This document shows positions 41,804 to 49,875 of a stretch of 64,000 nucleotides of DNA, piece after piece. Within the stretch, counting starts at the first letter, position 1. Every line of letters starts with the position of its first letter. The notes under the pieces are model-generated. The model saw nothing but the letters and a program-made list of their open reading frames with translations. It had not been told where the DNA came from and searched no databases. This DNA comes from Actinomadura xylanilytica (GTDB lineage: Bacteria; Actinomycetota; Actinomycetes; Streptosporangiales; Streptosporangiaceae). The stretch covers positions 1-64,000 of the forward strand of contig NZ_JASNWE010000005.1 of assembly GCF_030283145.1 (NCBI RefSeq). The letters are read 5' to 3'. The position numbers and the translations under genes were made by a program.

Positions 41804-42892
41804 CTACTGGCCCGTCTTCGTCACGAACCGTGTGGTGTAGGTCTTGGACAGGTCGATCTGGTCCTTCTTGCCCTGCACGTTGGGCGAGAACTGGGCCAGC
41901 ACCTCCAGCACGTTCGCGGCGCCCTCAGCGGGCATGACGCCGTCGCCGTTGAACATGCTGATCGAGTCGCTGACCGCCTTCTCGTACAGCTTCGGGTCGC
42001 CCCCGGCGTAGTCGGCGGGCATCTGCGCGGCGATCTCGGCCGGCTTGTGCGCCTTGATCCAGCCGAGCGTCTTGACGAACGCGGCGGCGAGCTTGCCCAC
42101 CGTCCCGGCGTTCGCGTCGACGTAGGCGCAGTCCATGTACAGCGAGCTGGAGGGATAGAGCCCGCCGAGCGCCGCGCGGGTGCCCTCCACGGTGCGCATC
42201 TCCACCATCACCTTGGCCTTGCCGGTGGCGGTCAGCTTGGCGATGGTCGGGTCGGTGGTCATGCCGGCGTCGATGCCGCCGTTGTCCAGGCTGGAGATGA
42301 ACGTGGGGCCGGCGCCCGCCTTGACCGTGGTGTAGTCGGAGGTCTTCACCCCGTTCCGCACCGCGAGCGCCCGGGTGATGAAGTCGGTGGACGAGCCGGG
42401 GCTGGTCACGCCGAGCCTGGCGCCCTTGAACGCGGCGGGTGAGCCGATCCGGCCCGCCTTCCCGGCCGCGACCATCTCGGCCTCGCCGGGCACGTCCGCC
42501 ATCTGCACCACGCTCTGCACGCACTTGCCCTTGGTCTGGAGGTCGATGGTGTGGTCGTAGAACCCGACCACGGCCTGCACGTCGCCGGAGATCAGCACGT
42601 TCTCGGCCTGCGCGCCAGCGGGCTCGGTGAGCAGCTGCACCGTCAGGCCCTGCTCCTTGAAATAGCCGAGCCGCTCGGTGAGCTTGGCGGGCAGGTAGAT
42701 CACCTTGTCGATCCCGCCGACCATGATCTTCACGGTGCCGCCGGACCCACCGGAGCCGCCGGACGTGCCGCGCGAGTCGCGGCACGCTGACAGCGACAGC
42801 GCGGTGAGCGCGGCGAGCGCCGCCGCGGCGGCCCGGGTGCGGGCGTGCGGACGGCCGGGGCGGGGCGAGCGGGGGGTGCGGGGGGTGCGCAT
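41804..42892 (-). CDS. ABC transporter substrate-binding lipoprotein (SsuA/NMT1-like)
   Basis: ATG 42892 has AGGAGG four bases upstream; 362 residues. After a basic Pro/Arg-rich start, the signal peptide ends in LSLSACRDS, a lipobox with Cys as acyl anchor. A Ser/Gly-rich linker follows, then IMVGGIDKVIYLPAKLTERLGYFKEQGL and LGVTSPGSSTDFITRALAV, typical of nitrate/sulfonate/taurine or thiamine-precursor binding proteins. It completes an operon with the permease and ATPase upstream. The ligand is unknown. Confidence 0.9.
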   Translation of the reverse strand: MRTPRTPRSPRPGRPHARTRAAAAALAALTALSLSACRDSRGTSGGSGGSGGTVKIMVGGIDKVIYLPAKLTERLGYFKEQGLTVQLLTEPAGAQAENVLISGDVQAVVGFYDHTIDLQTKGKCVQSVVQMADVPGEAEMVAAGKAGRIGSPAAFKGARLGVTSPGSSTDFITRALAVRNGVKTSDYTTVKAGAGPTFISSLDNGGIDAGMTTDPTIAKLTATGKAKVMVEMRTVEGTRAALGGLYPSSSLYMDCAYVDANAGTVGKLAAAFVKTLGWIKAHKPAEIAAQMPADYAGGDPKLYEKAVSDSISMFNGDGVMPAEGAANVLEVLAQFSPNVQGKKDQIDLSKTYTTRFVTKTGQ

Positions 42893-42919
42893 GGGTGCCT
42901 CCTGCATGATCGATGCCGA

Positions 42920-43876
42920 TCAGATCTGGGCGTCGTGGCCGGCCGCCGGCGGGCGCCAGCGCAGCAGCCGGCCCTCCAGCAGCGTGAGCAGCCACTCGGC
43001 GAGCAGCGCGAGCACCGTGATGATGATCATTCCGGCGTAGATGCCGGCCGAGTCGAACGTGCCCTGGGAGTGGTTGATGAGCAGGCCGAGGCCCTTGTCG
43101 GCGCCGCTGTACTCGCCGACCACCGCGCCGATGATGGCGAAGCCGAAGGCGGAGTGGAGCGAGGCCAGGATCCACGAGGTGGCGCTCGGCACCACGATCG
43201 TGGTCAGCACCTGAAGGCGTCCCGCGCCGAGGATCCGGGCGTTGTCGACGAGGCTGCGGTCCACCTCGCGGGCGCCCTGGAAGGCGTTGAAGAACACCGC
43301 GAAGAACACCAGCACGAACGCCGTCGCGATCTTGGACTGCATGCCGAGCCCGAACCAGATCACGAACAGCGAGGCCAGGATGATCCGCGGGATGGCGTTG
43401 GCCGCCTTGATGAACGGCGCGCACACCTCCGACAGGAACCGGCTGCGGCCGAGCACGATGCCGAGCAGCACGCCGCCGGCGGCGCCGAGCGCGAAGCCCG
43501 CCACCGCCTCCTGGAGCGTGTAGGAGATCTGCTCCCAGATCGAGCCCTGCGAGGTGCCGTCGGTGAACCAGCCGACCAGCCGTTCCCAGATCTTGGACGG
43601 CCTGGAGTAGTAGAACGGGTCGATCCAGTGGGTGGCCGACAGCTCCCACAGGCCGAGCCAGGCGGCCACCATCAGCATCCGCACCGCGTTGATGCCCGCG
43701 CCGCGGCGAAGGCCGGCGCTGCGCAGCCGCGCGACCGCGTCCTGCTCGTCCCGGCCGTCCGGCGCCTCTTCCGGAGCCCCGCCCGCGCCGCCCGGCCCCG
43801 CGGTCCCGGCGGCCTCGACCATCTTGCCGGTCCCGGTGGTCCCGGCGGCCTCGGTCGCCCTCGCGTCACGCGGCAC
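42920..43876 (-). CDS. ABC transporter permease (SsuC/TauC-like)
   Basis: 318 residues. The GTG start at 43876 lies within the end of the ATPase gene, an 11-base overlap. The N-terminal 55 residues are hydrophilic; six helices follow. The permease loop ILGAGRLQVLTTIVVPSATSWI matches the EAA motif that docks on the ATPase, and IPRIILASLFVIWFGLGMQSKI is typical of the family. It forms the membrane channel of the importer. Confidence 0.92.
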   Translation of the reverse strand: MPRDARATEAAGTTGTGKMVEAAGTAGPGGAGGAPEEAPDGRDEQDAVARLRSAGLRRGAGINAVRMLMVAAWLGLWELSATHWIDPFYYSRPSKIWERLVGWFTDGTSQGSIWEQISYTLQEAVAGFALGAAGGVLLGIVLGRSRFLSEVCAPFIKAANAIPRIILASLFVIWFGLGMQSKIATAFVLVFFAVFFNAFQGAREVDRSLVDNARILGAGRLQVLTTIVVPSATSWILASLHSAFGFAIIGAVVGEYSGADKGLGLLINHSQGTFDSAGIYAGMIIITVLALLAEWLLTLLEGRLLRWRPPAAGHDAQI

Positions 43877-44690
43877 GGCCGGCCCCCCGCTGACGGGTGA
43901 TCTGCACTTCCTCGCGCAGCGAGTCCCAGACCTCGCGGTAGATGTCCAGGAACCCGGCGGTGAGGCGGACCTCCTCGGCGTCGCGCGGCCGGTCGAGCGG
44001 CACCGGGAACGAGCCCTTGATGGTGGCCGGACCCGCCGTCATCACCACGACCCGGTCGGCGAGGACCACCGCCTCCTCCAGGTCGTGGGTGACGAAGACG
44101 ACCGCCGCGCCCGACCCCGACCACAGCCGCAGCAGCTCGTCCTGCATGAGCCCGCGGGTCTGCACGTCCAGGGCGGAGAACGGCTCGTCCATGAGCAGCA
44201 CCGTCGGCTCGTTCACCAGCGTCTGGGCGAGCGCGACGCGCTTGCGCATGCCGCCGGAGAGCTGGTGCGGGTAGTAGCCCTCGAAACCGTCCAGGCCGAC
44301 CCGCGCGACCCAGTCGCGGGCCCGCTCGCGAGCCTCCCGCTTGGACGCGCCGCGGTAGCGCGGTCCGGTCGCGACGTTGTCCAGCACGGTCCGCCACGGC
44401 AGGACGGCGTCGTGTTGGAACATGTAGCCGACGCCGCCGGGGATCCCGGCGACCGGCTCGCCGTGCACCAGGACCCGGCCGCGCGAGGGCGGTTCGAGGC
44501 CGGAGACCAGTGAGAGCGTGGTCGACTTGCCGCAGCCGGTGGGGCCGACCACGGCCACGAACTCGCCGGCCGCCACGGTGAGGTCCAGGTCGCGGACGGC
44601 GGTGTGCACGGCGCCGCGCGCCGACCGGAAGCGCTTGGTGGCCCCGCTCAGCTCGATCACGGGACCGCCGGGGGGTGGTTGGTTGGGCAT
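43866..44690 (-). CDS. ABC transporter ATP-binding protein (SsuB/TauB-like)
   Basis: 274 residues. Walker A GPTGCGKST, Q-loop FQHDAVLPWRTV, signature LSGGMRKRVALAQTL, Walker B VLLMDEPFSALD and H-loop VTHDLEEAV are all present. It energises uptake of an organic sulfonate, nitrate-like or similar small solute. First gene of the minus-strand operon; the TCS genes diverge from it 160 bp away, suggesting that they regulate the operon. Confidence 0.95.
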   Translation of the reverse strand: MPNQPPPGGPVIELSGATKRFRSARGAVHTAVRDLDLTVAAGEFVAVVGPTGCGKSTTLSLVSGLEPPSRGRVLVHGEPVAGIPGGVGYMFQHDAVLPWRTVLDNVATGPRYRGASKREARERARDWVARVGLDGFEGYYPHQLSGGMRKRVALAQTLVNEPTVLLMDEPFSALDVQTRGLMQDELLRLWSGSGAAVVFVTHDLEEAVVLADRVVVMTAGPATIKGSFPVPLDRPRDAEEVRLTAGFLDIYREVWDSLREEVQITRQRGAGRAA

Positions 44691-44835
44691 GCGCGCACCG
44701 TACGAAGGTGAGCCGGGTCACCGGAACCCTTCCCCGCGATGTGCTCGCAAGCCGCGTTAGGCCGCGTTGAGCGCGTTCCCCCGGGTTCTGCTCGTTCTGC
44801 TCACCGGGGGGCTGGGCAGCGCGCCGGGCATCGAT

Positions 44836-44841
44836 TACGGT
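44836..44841 (+). promoter_or_regulatory. Possible -10 box of a leaderless histidine kinase transcript
   Basis: TACGGT ends eight bases before the proposed ATG at 44850, where no ribosome binding site is seen. This spacing fits a leaderless start. Confidence 0.3.
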
Positions 44842-44849
44842 GTCACGCC

Positions 44850-46493
44850 ATGGCGGTCCGCCCCCGCATCCCCTTCGTCCGGCAGGTGCTGGTCCTCCAG
44901 GTCGGCGTGGTCGTGGTCGTCGCCTCCCTCGGCTACGGGCTGGTCGCCTGGATGCTCGACGACGAGCTGCGCGACCAGTACGGGCAGCGCGCCCTGACGG
45001 TGGCGCGCAGCGTCGCCGCCGACCCCGCGGTCGCCGCCGCGGTGGAGGCCGGCGATCCCGGCCGGACGGTGCAGCCGCGGGCCGAGCGGGTCCGGGCCCG
45101 CACCGGCGCCCTGTTCGTCGTGGTGACCGACGAGCACGGCATGCGGTACTCCCACCCCACGCCGGGCGAGCTCGGCCGCCGGGTCAGCACCGACCCGTCC
45201 GAGGCGCTGGCGGGCCGCGAGGTGGTCCGGGTCGAGCGCGGCACCCTCGGCCTGTCGGCGCGCGGGAAGGTCCCGCTGTACGGGCCGGGCGGCGCGGTCC
45301 TCGGCGAGGTCAGCGTCGGGTTCGACGCCCGCTCGATCGACCGCGAGCTGAGCCGCGCGCTGCGCGACCTCGGGCTGTTCATCGCGGGCGCGCTGCTGCT
45401 CGGCGTGCTCGCCTCGGCCGCCATCGGGCGCCGGCTCAAGCGGCAGACGCTCGGCCTGGAACCGTACGAGCTGGTGGAGCTCGTCCAGGAGCGGGAGGCG
45501 GTGCTGCACGGGGTCGGCGAGGGCGTGCTGGCGGTCGACCCGGCCGGCCGGGTCGCGGTCTGCAACGTGGAGGCGGCGCGGCTGCTCGGCGTCGCGCCCG
45601 AGCGCGGCGCGCCGGCGGCGGGGCTGGCCGGCGACGGCGCCCTCCGCGAGGTGCTGACCGGACGGCGCGCGGCCGGCGACCTGTTCGTCACGGCGGGGGA
45701 GCGGGTGCTGGTGGTCAACCGCCGCGAGGTGCGGCACGACGGCCGCGACCTCGGCGCCGTCATCACGCTGCGCGACCGCACCGACCTGGAGACGCTCGCC
45801 CGCGAGCTGGACTCGGTGCGCACCCTCTTCGACGCGCTGCGCGCGCAGCGGCACGAGTACGCCAACCGGCTGCACACCCTGTCCGGGCTGATCCAGCTCG
45901 GCCACCACGAGGAGGCCGCCGCCTACATGGGGACGCTGATGGAGGACTCCGGCGGCCGTCCGCCCGAGTCGGTGAGCCTGCCCGACCCGCTGCCCGACCC
46001 CTACCTCCAGGCGTTCCTGTCGGCCAAGGCGGCGGTGGCGGCGGAGAAGGGGGTGCGGCTCGTCATCGGCGCGGGCAGCTACGTGCCCGGCCGCGTCGCC
46101 GAGCCCCTGGACGTCACCACCGTCGTCGGGAACCTGGTCGACAACGCCGTCGAGGCCGCCCGGCTGGGCGCGCGGCGGCCCGCGCGGGCCGAGGTCGAGC
46201 TCCTCGGCGACGGCCGCGACCTGCACGTCACCGTCACCGACTCCGGCGACGGCGTGCCGGACGGCCTGCGCGAGGCCGTCTTCACCGACGGGGTGTCGAC
46301 CCGCGACGGCGCGGCGGGCCGTCCGCGCGGCCTCGGCCTCGGGCTGGCCCGGCGCACCGCGCGGGCCCGCGGCGGCGACGTCACCCTCGCGGGACCGGAC
46401 GCGCCCGGCGGCGCGGACGGCGCCGGGGCCGAAGCCGGCGCCGTCGTGGTCGCCCGGCTGCCCGGCGTGCTCGGGGCGGAGGCGGCGCGGTGA
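44850..46493 (+). CDS. CitA/DcuS-type sensor histidine kinase
   Basis: 547 residues from ATG 44850. Helix 1 (about 13-35) and helix 2 (about 175-200) bracket a periplasmic PDC/PAS-like sensor domain that contains GTLGLSARGKVPLYGPGG. A cytosolic PAS domain follows (EGVLAVDPAGRVAVCNVEAA), then the phospho-acceptor in RAQRHEYANRLHTL (His335), and an ATPase domain with NLVDNAVEA, DSGDGVPDG and GLGLGLARRTA. CitA/DcuS kinases sense external carboxylates such as citrate or C4-dicarboxylates. Its partner is the downstream response regulator. Confidence 0.92.
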   Translation: MAVRPRIPFVRQVLVLQVGVVVVVASLGYGLVAWMLDDELRDQYGQRALTVARSVAADPAVAAAVEAGDPGRTVQPRAERVRARTGALFVVVTDEHGMRYSHPTPGELGRRVSTDPSEALAGREVVRVERGTLGLSARGKVPLYGPGGAVLGEVSVGFDARSIDRELSRALRDLGLFIAGALLLGVLASAAIGRRLKRQTLGLEPYELVELVQEREAVLHGVGEGVLAVDPAGRVAVCNVEAARLLGVAPERGAPAAGLAGDGALREVLTGRRAAGDLFVTAGERVLVVNRREVRHDGRDLGAVITLRDRTDLETLARELDSVRTLFDALRAQRHEYANRLHTLSGLIQLGHHEEAAAYMGTLMEDSGGRPPESVSLPDPLPDPYLQAFLSAKAAVAAEKGVRLVIGAGSYVPGRVAEPLDVTTVVGNLVDNAVEAARLGARRPARAEVELLGDGRDLHVTVTDSGDGVPDGLREAVFTDGVSTRDGAAGRPRGLGLGLARRTARARGGDVTLAGPDAPGGADGAGAEAGAVVVARLPGVLGAEAAR

Positions 46494-47155
46494 TCGGCGT
46501 GCTGGTGGTGGACGACGACTTCCGGGTCGCGCAGATCCACGCGGGCTTCGTGGCGGCGCTGCGCGGGTTCACCGTGGCCGGGCTCGCGCACACCGCCGCC
46601 GAGGCCCGCGCGCTCGCCGCCGAGCGGGCGCCCGCGCTGGTGCTGCTCGACGTCTACCTGCCCGACGAGTCCGGGCTGGCGCTGCTGCCCGAGCTGGACG
46701 CCGACGTGATCATGGCGACGGCGGCGGCCGACCCGGTCTCGGTCCGGACCGCGCTGCGGCACGGCGCGCTGCACTACCTGATCAAGCCGTTCACCGCCGG
46801 CGCGCTCGCCGCCCGGCTGACCGCCTACGCCCGCTACCGGGGCGCGCTCGGCGCGGGCGGCGAGCTGAGCCAGGCCGCCCTGGACGGCGCCGTCCGGGCC
46901 CTGTACGCGCCGCTGCACGCCGAGCCGCCCGCGCCCAAGGGCCAGTCGCCGGTGACGGCCCGGCTGATCGCCGAGGCGCTCCAGCGGGCCGAGGAACCGC
47001 GCTCGGCGACCGAGATCGCGGACCGGGTCGGGATCTCCCGCGCCACCGCGCAGCGCTACCTGGCCGCGCTCGCGCAGGGCGGCCGGGTCAAGGTCACGCT
47101 GCGCTACGGCGCCACCGGGCGGCCCGAGCACCAGTACGCGTGGTCGCCCCGGTAG
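46490..47155 (+). CDS. CitB/DcuR-type response regulator
   Basis: 221 residues from GTG 46490, overlapping the kinase stop by four bases. The receiver starts VLVVDDDFRVAQIH and has phospho-acceptor Asp in VLLDVYLPDESGL and Lys in LIKPFTA. The C-terminal DNA-binding part is the CitB-type winged helix (RSATEIADRVGISRATAQRY). It is likely to act on the divergent ABC operon. Its 3' end overlaps the convergent ABC-2 ATPase gene by 52 bp. Confidence 0.92.
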   Translation: MIGVLVVDDDFRVAQIHAGFVAALRGFTVAGLAHTAAEARALAAERAPALVLLDVYLPDESGLALLPELDADVIMATAAADPVSVRTALRHGALHYLIKPFTAGALAARLTAYARYRGALGAGGELSQAALDGAVRALYAPLHAEPPAPKGQSPVTARLIAEALQRAEEPRSATEIADRVGISRATAQRYLAALAQGGRVKVTLRYGATGRPEHQYAWSPR

Positions 47156-48084
47156 AGCCCGGCGAGGACCTCCTCGATGTCGGCCTCGCGGAGCGAGATG
47201 TCGCGGACCTCGTGCCGTTCGGCCAGCGCCGACACCACCGCGGCGGCGTTGACCGCGTTCGGCAGCCGCAGCCACTGCCGCGGCCCCTCGGTGCGCAGTA
47301 CCTCGATGCCGTCCAGGACGACCGGCGGGCCCGGCCGGGCCAGCTCCACCACCAGCATCCGGTCGGCGCCGACGGTGGCGCGCAGCCGGTCCAGCCCGCC
47401 GTCGAAGGCCAGCCGGCCGTGATCGATGATCATCACCCGGCGGCAGAGCCGCTCGATGTCGCCGAGGTCGTGCGTGGTCAGCAGGATGGTGGTGCCGCGC
47501 TCGGTGTTCAACCGTTCCAGGAACCCCCGCACGGTCGCCTTGCTCACCACGTCCAGCCCGATCGTCGGCTCGTCCAGCACCAGCAGCTCGGGACCGTGCA
47601 GCAGCGCCGCGGCGAGGTCGCCGCGCATCCGCTGCCCCAGGCTGAGCTGCCGGACGGGGGTGTCGAGGAACGGCTCCAGCTCCAGCAGCGCGGTCAGCTC
47701 GGCCAGCCGCGTCCGGTGCGCCGCGGCGTCCACCCGGTAGAGGCGGCGGATCAGGGTGAGGCTGTCGCGCAGCGGCAGGTCCCACCACAGCGTGGTGCGC
47801 TGCCCGAACACCACGCCGATCCGCCGCGCCAGTTCGGTGCGCCGGCGCGCGGGGTCCAGCCCGCAGACCCGCAGCGACCCCGACGACGGGGTCAGGATGC
47901 CGGTCAGCATCTTGATGGTGGTGCTCTTGCCCGCCCCGTTCGGGCCGAGGTACCCGACGAACTCGCCGCGCCGGACGGTGAAGGAGACGCCGTCCACCGC
48001 GTCCAGCGTGGTGCGGGTGCGACGCAGCCGCCCCGACCGCTTGCGCACGGTGAACGACTTGGCGACGTCCTCGGCCTCGATCAT
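47104..48084 (-). CDS. ABC-2 type exporter, ATP-binding protein
   Basis: 326 residues from ATG 48084; ATG 48102 is possible. Walker A GPNGAGKST, Q-loop FGQRTTLWWDLP, signature LSLGQRMRGDLAAAL, Walker B LLVLDEPTIGLD and H-loop TTHDLGDIE are clear. The WWDLP after the Q-loop and the long C-terminus are typical of the exporter group that pairs with two DUF990-type permeases (PF06182-like). It is the last gene of a three-gene operon with the two permeases encoded upstream. Confidence 0.92.
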   Translation of the reverse strand: MIEAEDVAKSFTVRKRSGRLRRTRTTLDAVDGVSFTVRRGEFVGYLGPNGAGKSTTIKMLTGILTPSSGSLRVCGLDPARRRTELARRIGVVFGQRTTLWWDLPLRDSLTLIRRLYRVDAAAHRTRLAELTALLELEPFLDTPVRQLSLGQRMRGDLAAALLHGPELLVLDEPTIGLDVVSKATVRGFLERLNTERGTTILLTTHDLGDIERLCRRVMIIDHGRLAFDGGLDRLRATVGADRMLVVELARPGPPVVLDGIEVLRTEGPRQWLRLPNAVNAAAVVSALAERHEVRDISLREADIEEVLAGLYRGDHAYWCSGRPVAP

Positions 48085-48109
48085 GCCCGGCTCCGCTCGC
48101 ATCGGCTCC

Positions 48110-48994
48110 TCAGCTCCCCGTCGACCGGTAGTGCCGCAGCCCGGTGCGCCACGCGACCGCCGCCAGGCCGCACAGTACGGCCGCGACCGCGGGCGAGGCG
48201 AACCGCGCCGCGCCGGGCAGCCCCAGCGGGTCGGCCCGGCCCAGCACGTACAGCGCGGGCTGCCAGTTGATGAACGCGAGCGGCACGACGAACGTCACCC
48301 CGCGCACGAAGTCCCGCGCGAACAGGCTCATCGGGTACTGCGTCAGGAACGCGCCCCCGTAGGTCAGCGACTTGGTGGCGCCGTGGCTGTCGACCAGCAC
48401 GAACTGCACCGAGGCGGTCAGCACCCAGATCCCCGCGAAGATCGCCAGACCGGACGCCACCATCAGCGGGATCATCGCCACCCGCCCCGCGGTCCAGTGG
48501 GCGTCCAGCCGGGGGAGGGCCAGGGCCAGCACCAGCGCCGAGGGGATCAGCTTGCCGAGGCGGCGCGGGGAGAAGTCCTCCGTCGCGATCTGGACCAGCA
48601 GGCCGACCGGCCGGACCAGCATGGCGTCCAGCGTGCCCAGCCGGACGTGCCGGCCGAGCAGCTCGGTGGTGCCGAGCAGGATGTCGGAGAGCGCGAACGC
48701 CAGCGCGCTCGTCCCGTACAGGAACAGCACTTCGGGCGCGGTGAACCCGGCGATCCGCGGGGTGTGCGCGAACAGCAGCGCGATGCCGACCGCGTCGAGC
48801 CCGCTGACCAGCGCCGTGGCGAGGCCCAGCAGCACCATCGACACCGGGTACTGCGCCGCCGCGCGCACCCACGTCCATGCCAGCAGGACGTACATCGTGA
48901 CCGCGCGCCCGGGACGCCCGAGCGTGCCGGGCTCCGCGCGGGCCGCGCGGGCGCGGCCCCCCGGTGCCGGTTCGGCCGCCGTCTCAACCGCCAT
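48110..48994 (-). CDS. ABC-2 type exporter permease (PF06182-like)
   Basis: 294 residues. A hydrophilic, Ala/Pro/Arg-rich N-terminus of about 33 residues precedes six helices. Between helices 2 and 3 lies ALSDILLGTTELLGRHVRLG, and GTLDAMLVRPVGLLVQIATEDF is a characteristic segment of this permease type. Its start overlaps the end of the other permease gene by 11 bp, so the two subunits are likely to be made in step. Exported substrate unknown; relatives handle drugs or viologens. Confidence 0.88.
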   Translation of the reverse strand: MAVETAAEPAPGGRARAARAEPGTLGRPGRAVTMYVLLAWTWVRAAAQYPVSMVLLGLATALVSGLDAVGIALLFAHTPRIAGFTAPEVLFLYGTSALAFALSDILLGTTELLGRHVRLGTLDAMLVRPVGLLVQIATEDFSPRRLGKLIPSALVLALALPRLDAHWTAGRVAMIPLMVASGLAIFAGIWVLTASVQFVLVDSHGATKSLTYGGAFLTQYPMSLFARDFVRGVTFVVPLAFINWQPALYVLGRADPLGLPGAARFASPAVAAVLCGLAAVAWRTGLRHYRSTGS

Positions 48995-49772
48995 GGATCA
49001 CCAGCTTCCGCCGCGCCATCCCGGTGAGGACGTGGCCGGCGGCGAGCAGCGCCATCGCCCACACGGCCTGGAACGCCAGCGCGCCCAGCAGGCCCGTCCC
49101 GGTGTGCTTGCCGAGGTAGACGTCGGCGGGCACCTGGATCTGCGCGGCCCACGGCAGCCCCCGCGCGACGGTGCCGAGCAGGCCGGGGAAGACCACCAGC
49201 GGCACGGTCATGCCGGAGAAGAACAGCGACAGCACCAGCGCGACCGCGTCCATGCCCCGCCCGTCGTGCAGCCAGAACGAGCACAGCGTCACCAGGTAGC
49301 GCAGCCCGAAGCTCACCAGCACGCCGAGCGTCACCGCGACGGTGAACGCGGCGGCCCCGGCCGGCCCCGGCCAGTGGAAGGGGAACACCAGCGCCCCGGC
49401 CACCAGCGGCAGCACGCCGCGCAGTAGCAGCGAGCCCGCCGCGCGCCCGAGGTCGTCGGCCAGCCACCAGCCCTGGAGCGCGGTCGGGCGGTAGAGGTCG
49501 ATGGCGACGTCGCCGTTGCGGATCCGCTCGGTCAGCTCCATCCCGCCGAACACCTGCACCGGGCCGATCAGGGCCTGGGTGAGGAAGCAGAAGGTGACCG
49601 CGTCGGCGGTGTCGTAGCCGCCGAGGCCGGGCCGGGCCCGCCAGAGCGCGATGAGGACCGAGGCGCGGATGAAGCCGAAGACGGTGTTGGTCAGGGCCTC
49701 CGCGCCCGAGCCGAGCGGGTACGCGGTGTAACGGCGGAACGCGAACCATGCCACCCACGGATATACGCCCAC
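48984..49772 (-). CDS. ABC-2 type exporter permease (PF06182-like)
   Basis: 262 residues from GTG 49772, chosen because VGVYPWVAWFAFRRYTAYPL is the normal family start; a longer reading adds an unlikely N-terminus. Six helices. TERIRNGDVAIDLYRPTALQ is the counterpart of the RLG..D..LVRPV loop in the partner. First gene of the exporter operon; no regulator lies next to it. A strong terminator at 49824-49858 insulates it from the peptidase gene. Confidence 0.88.
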   Translation of the reverse strand: MGVYPWVAWFAFRRYTAYPLGSGAEALTNTVFGFIRASVLIALWRARPGLGGYDTADAVTFCFLTQALIGPVQVFGGMELTERIRNGDVAIDLYRPTALQGWWLADDLGRAAGSLLLRGVLPLVAGALVFPFHWPGPAGAAAFTVAVTLGVLVSFGLRYLVTLCSFWLHDGRGMDAVALVLSLFFSGMTVPLVVFPGLLGTVARGLPWAAQIQVPADVYLGKHTGTGLLGALAFQAVWAMALLAAGHVLTGMARRKLVIHGG

Positions 49773-49823
49773 TCGTCCGAAGAGTAAGCAAGGCGGTGCG
49801 GAACGTCCAGGTAATTTCACACA

Positions 49824-49858
49824 AAGGCCGGCCCCGGCGGCGTGCCGGGACCGGCCTT
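49824..49858 (-). terminator. Strong terminator after the M1 peptidase gene
   Basis: AAGGCCGG-C-CCCGGC pairs with GCCGGG-A-CCGGCCTT around GGCGT, with one C/A mismatch. On the minus strand it is followed by TTTGTGTG, a short T-rich tract, just past the stop at 49876. Confidence 0.75.
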
Positions 49859-49875
49859 CGCGCGTGCGCCGCCCG

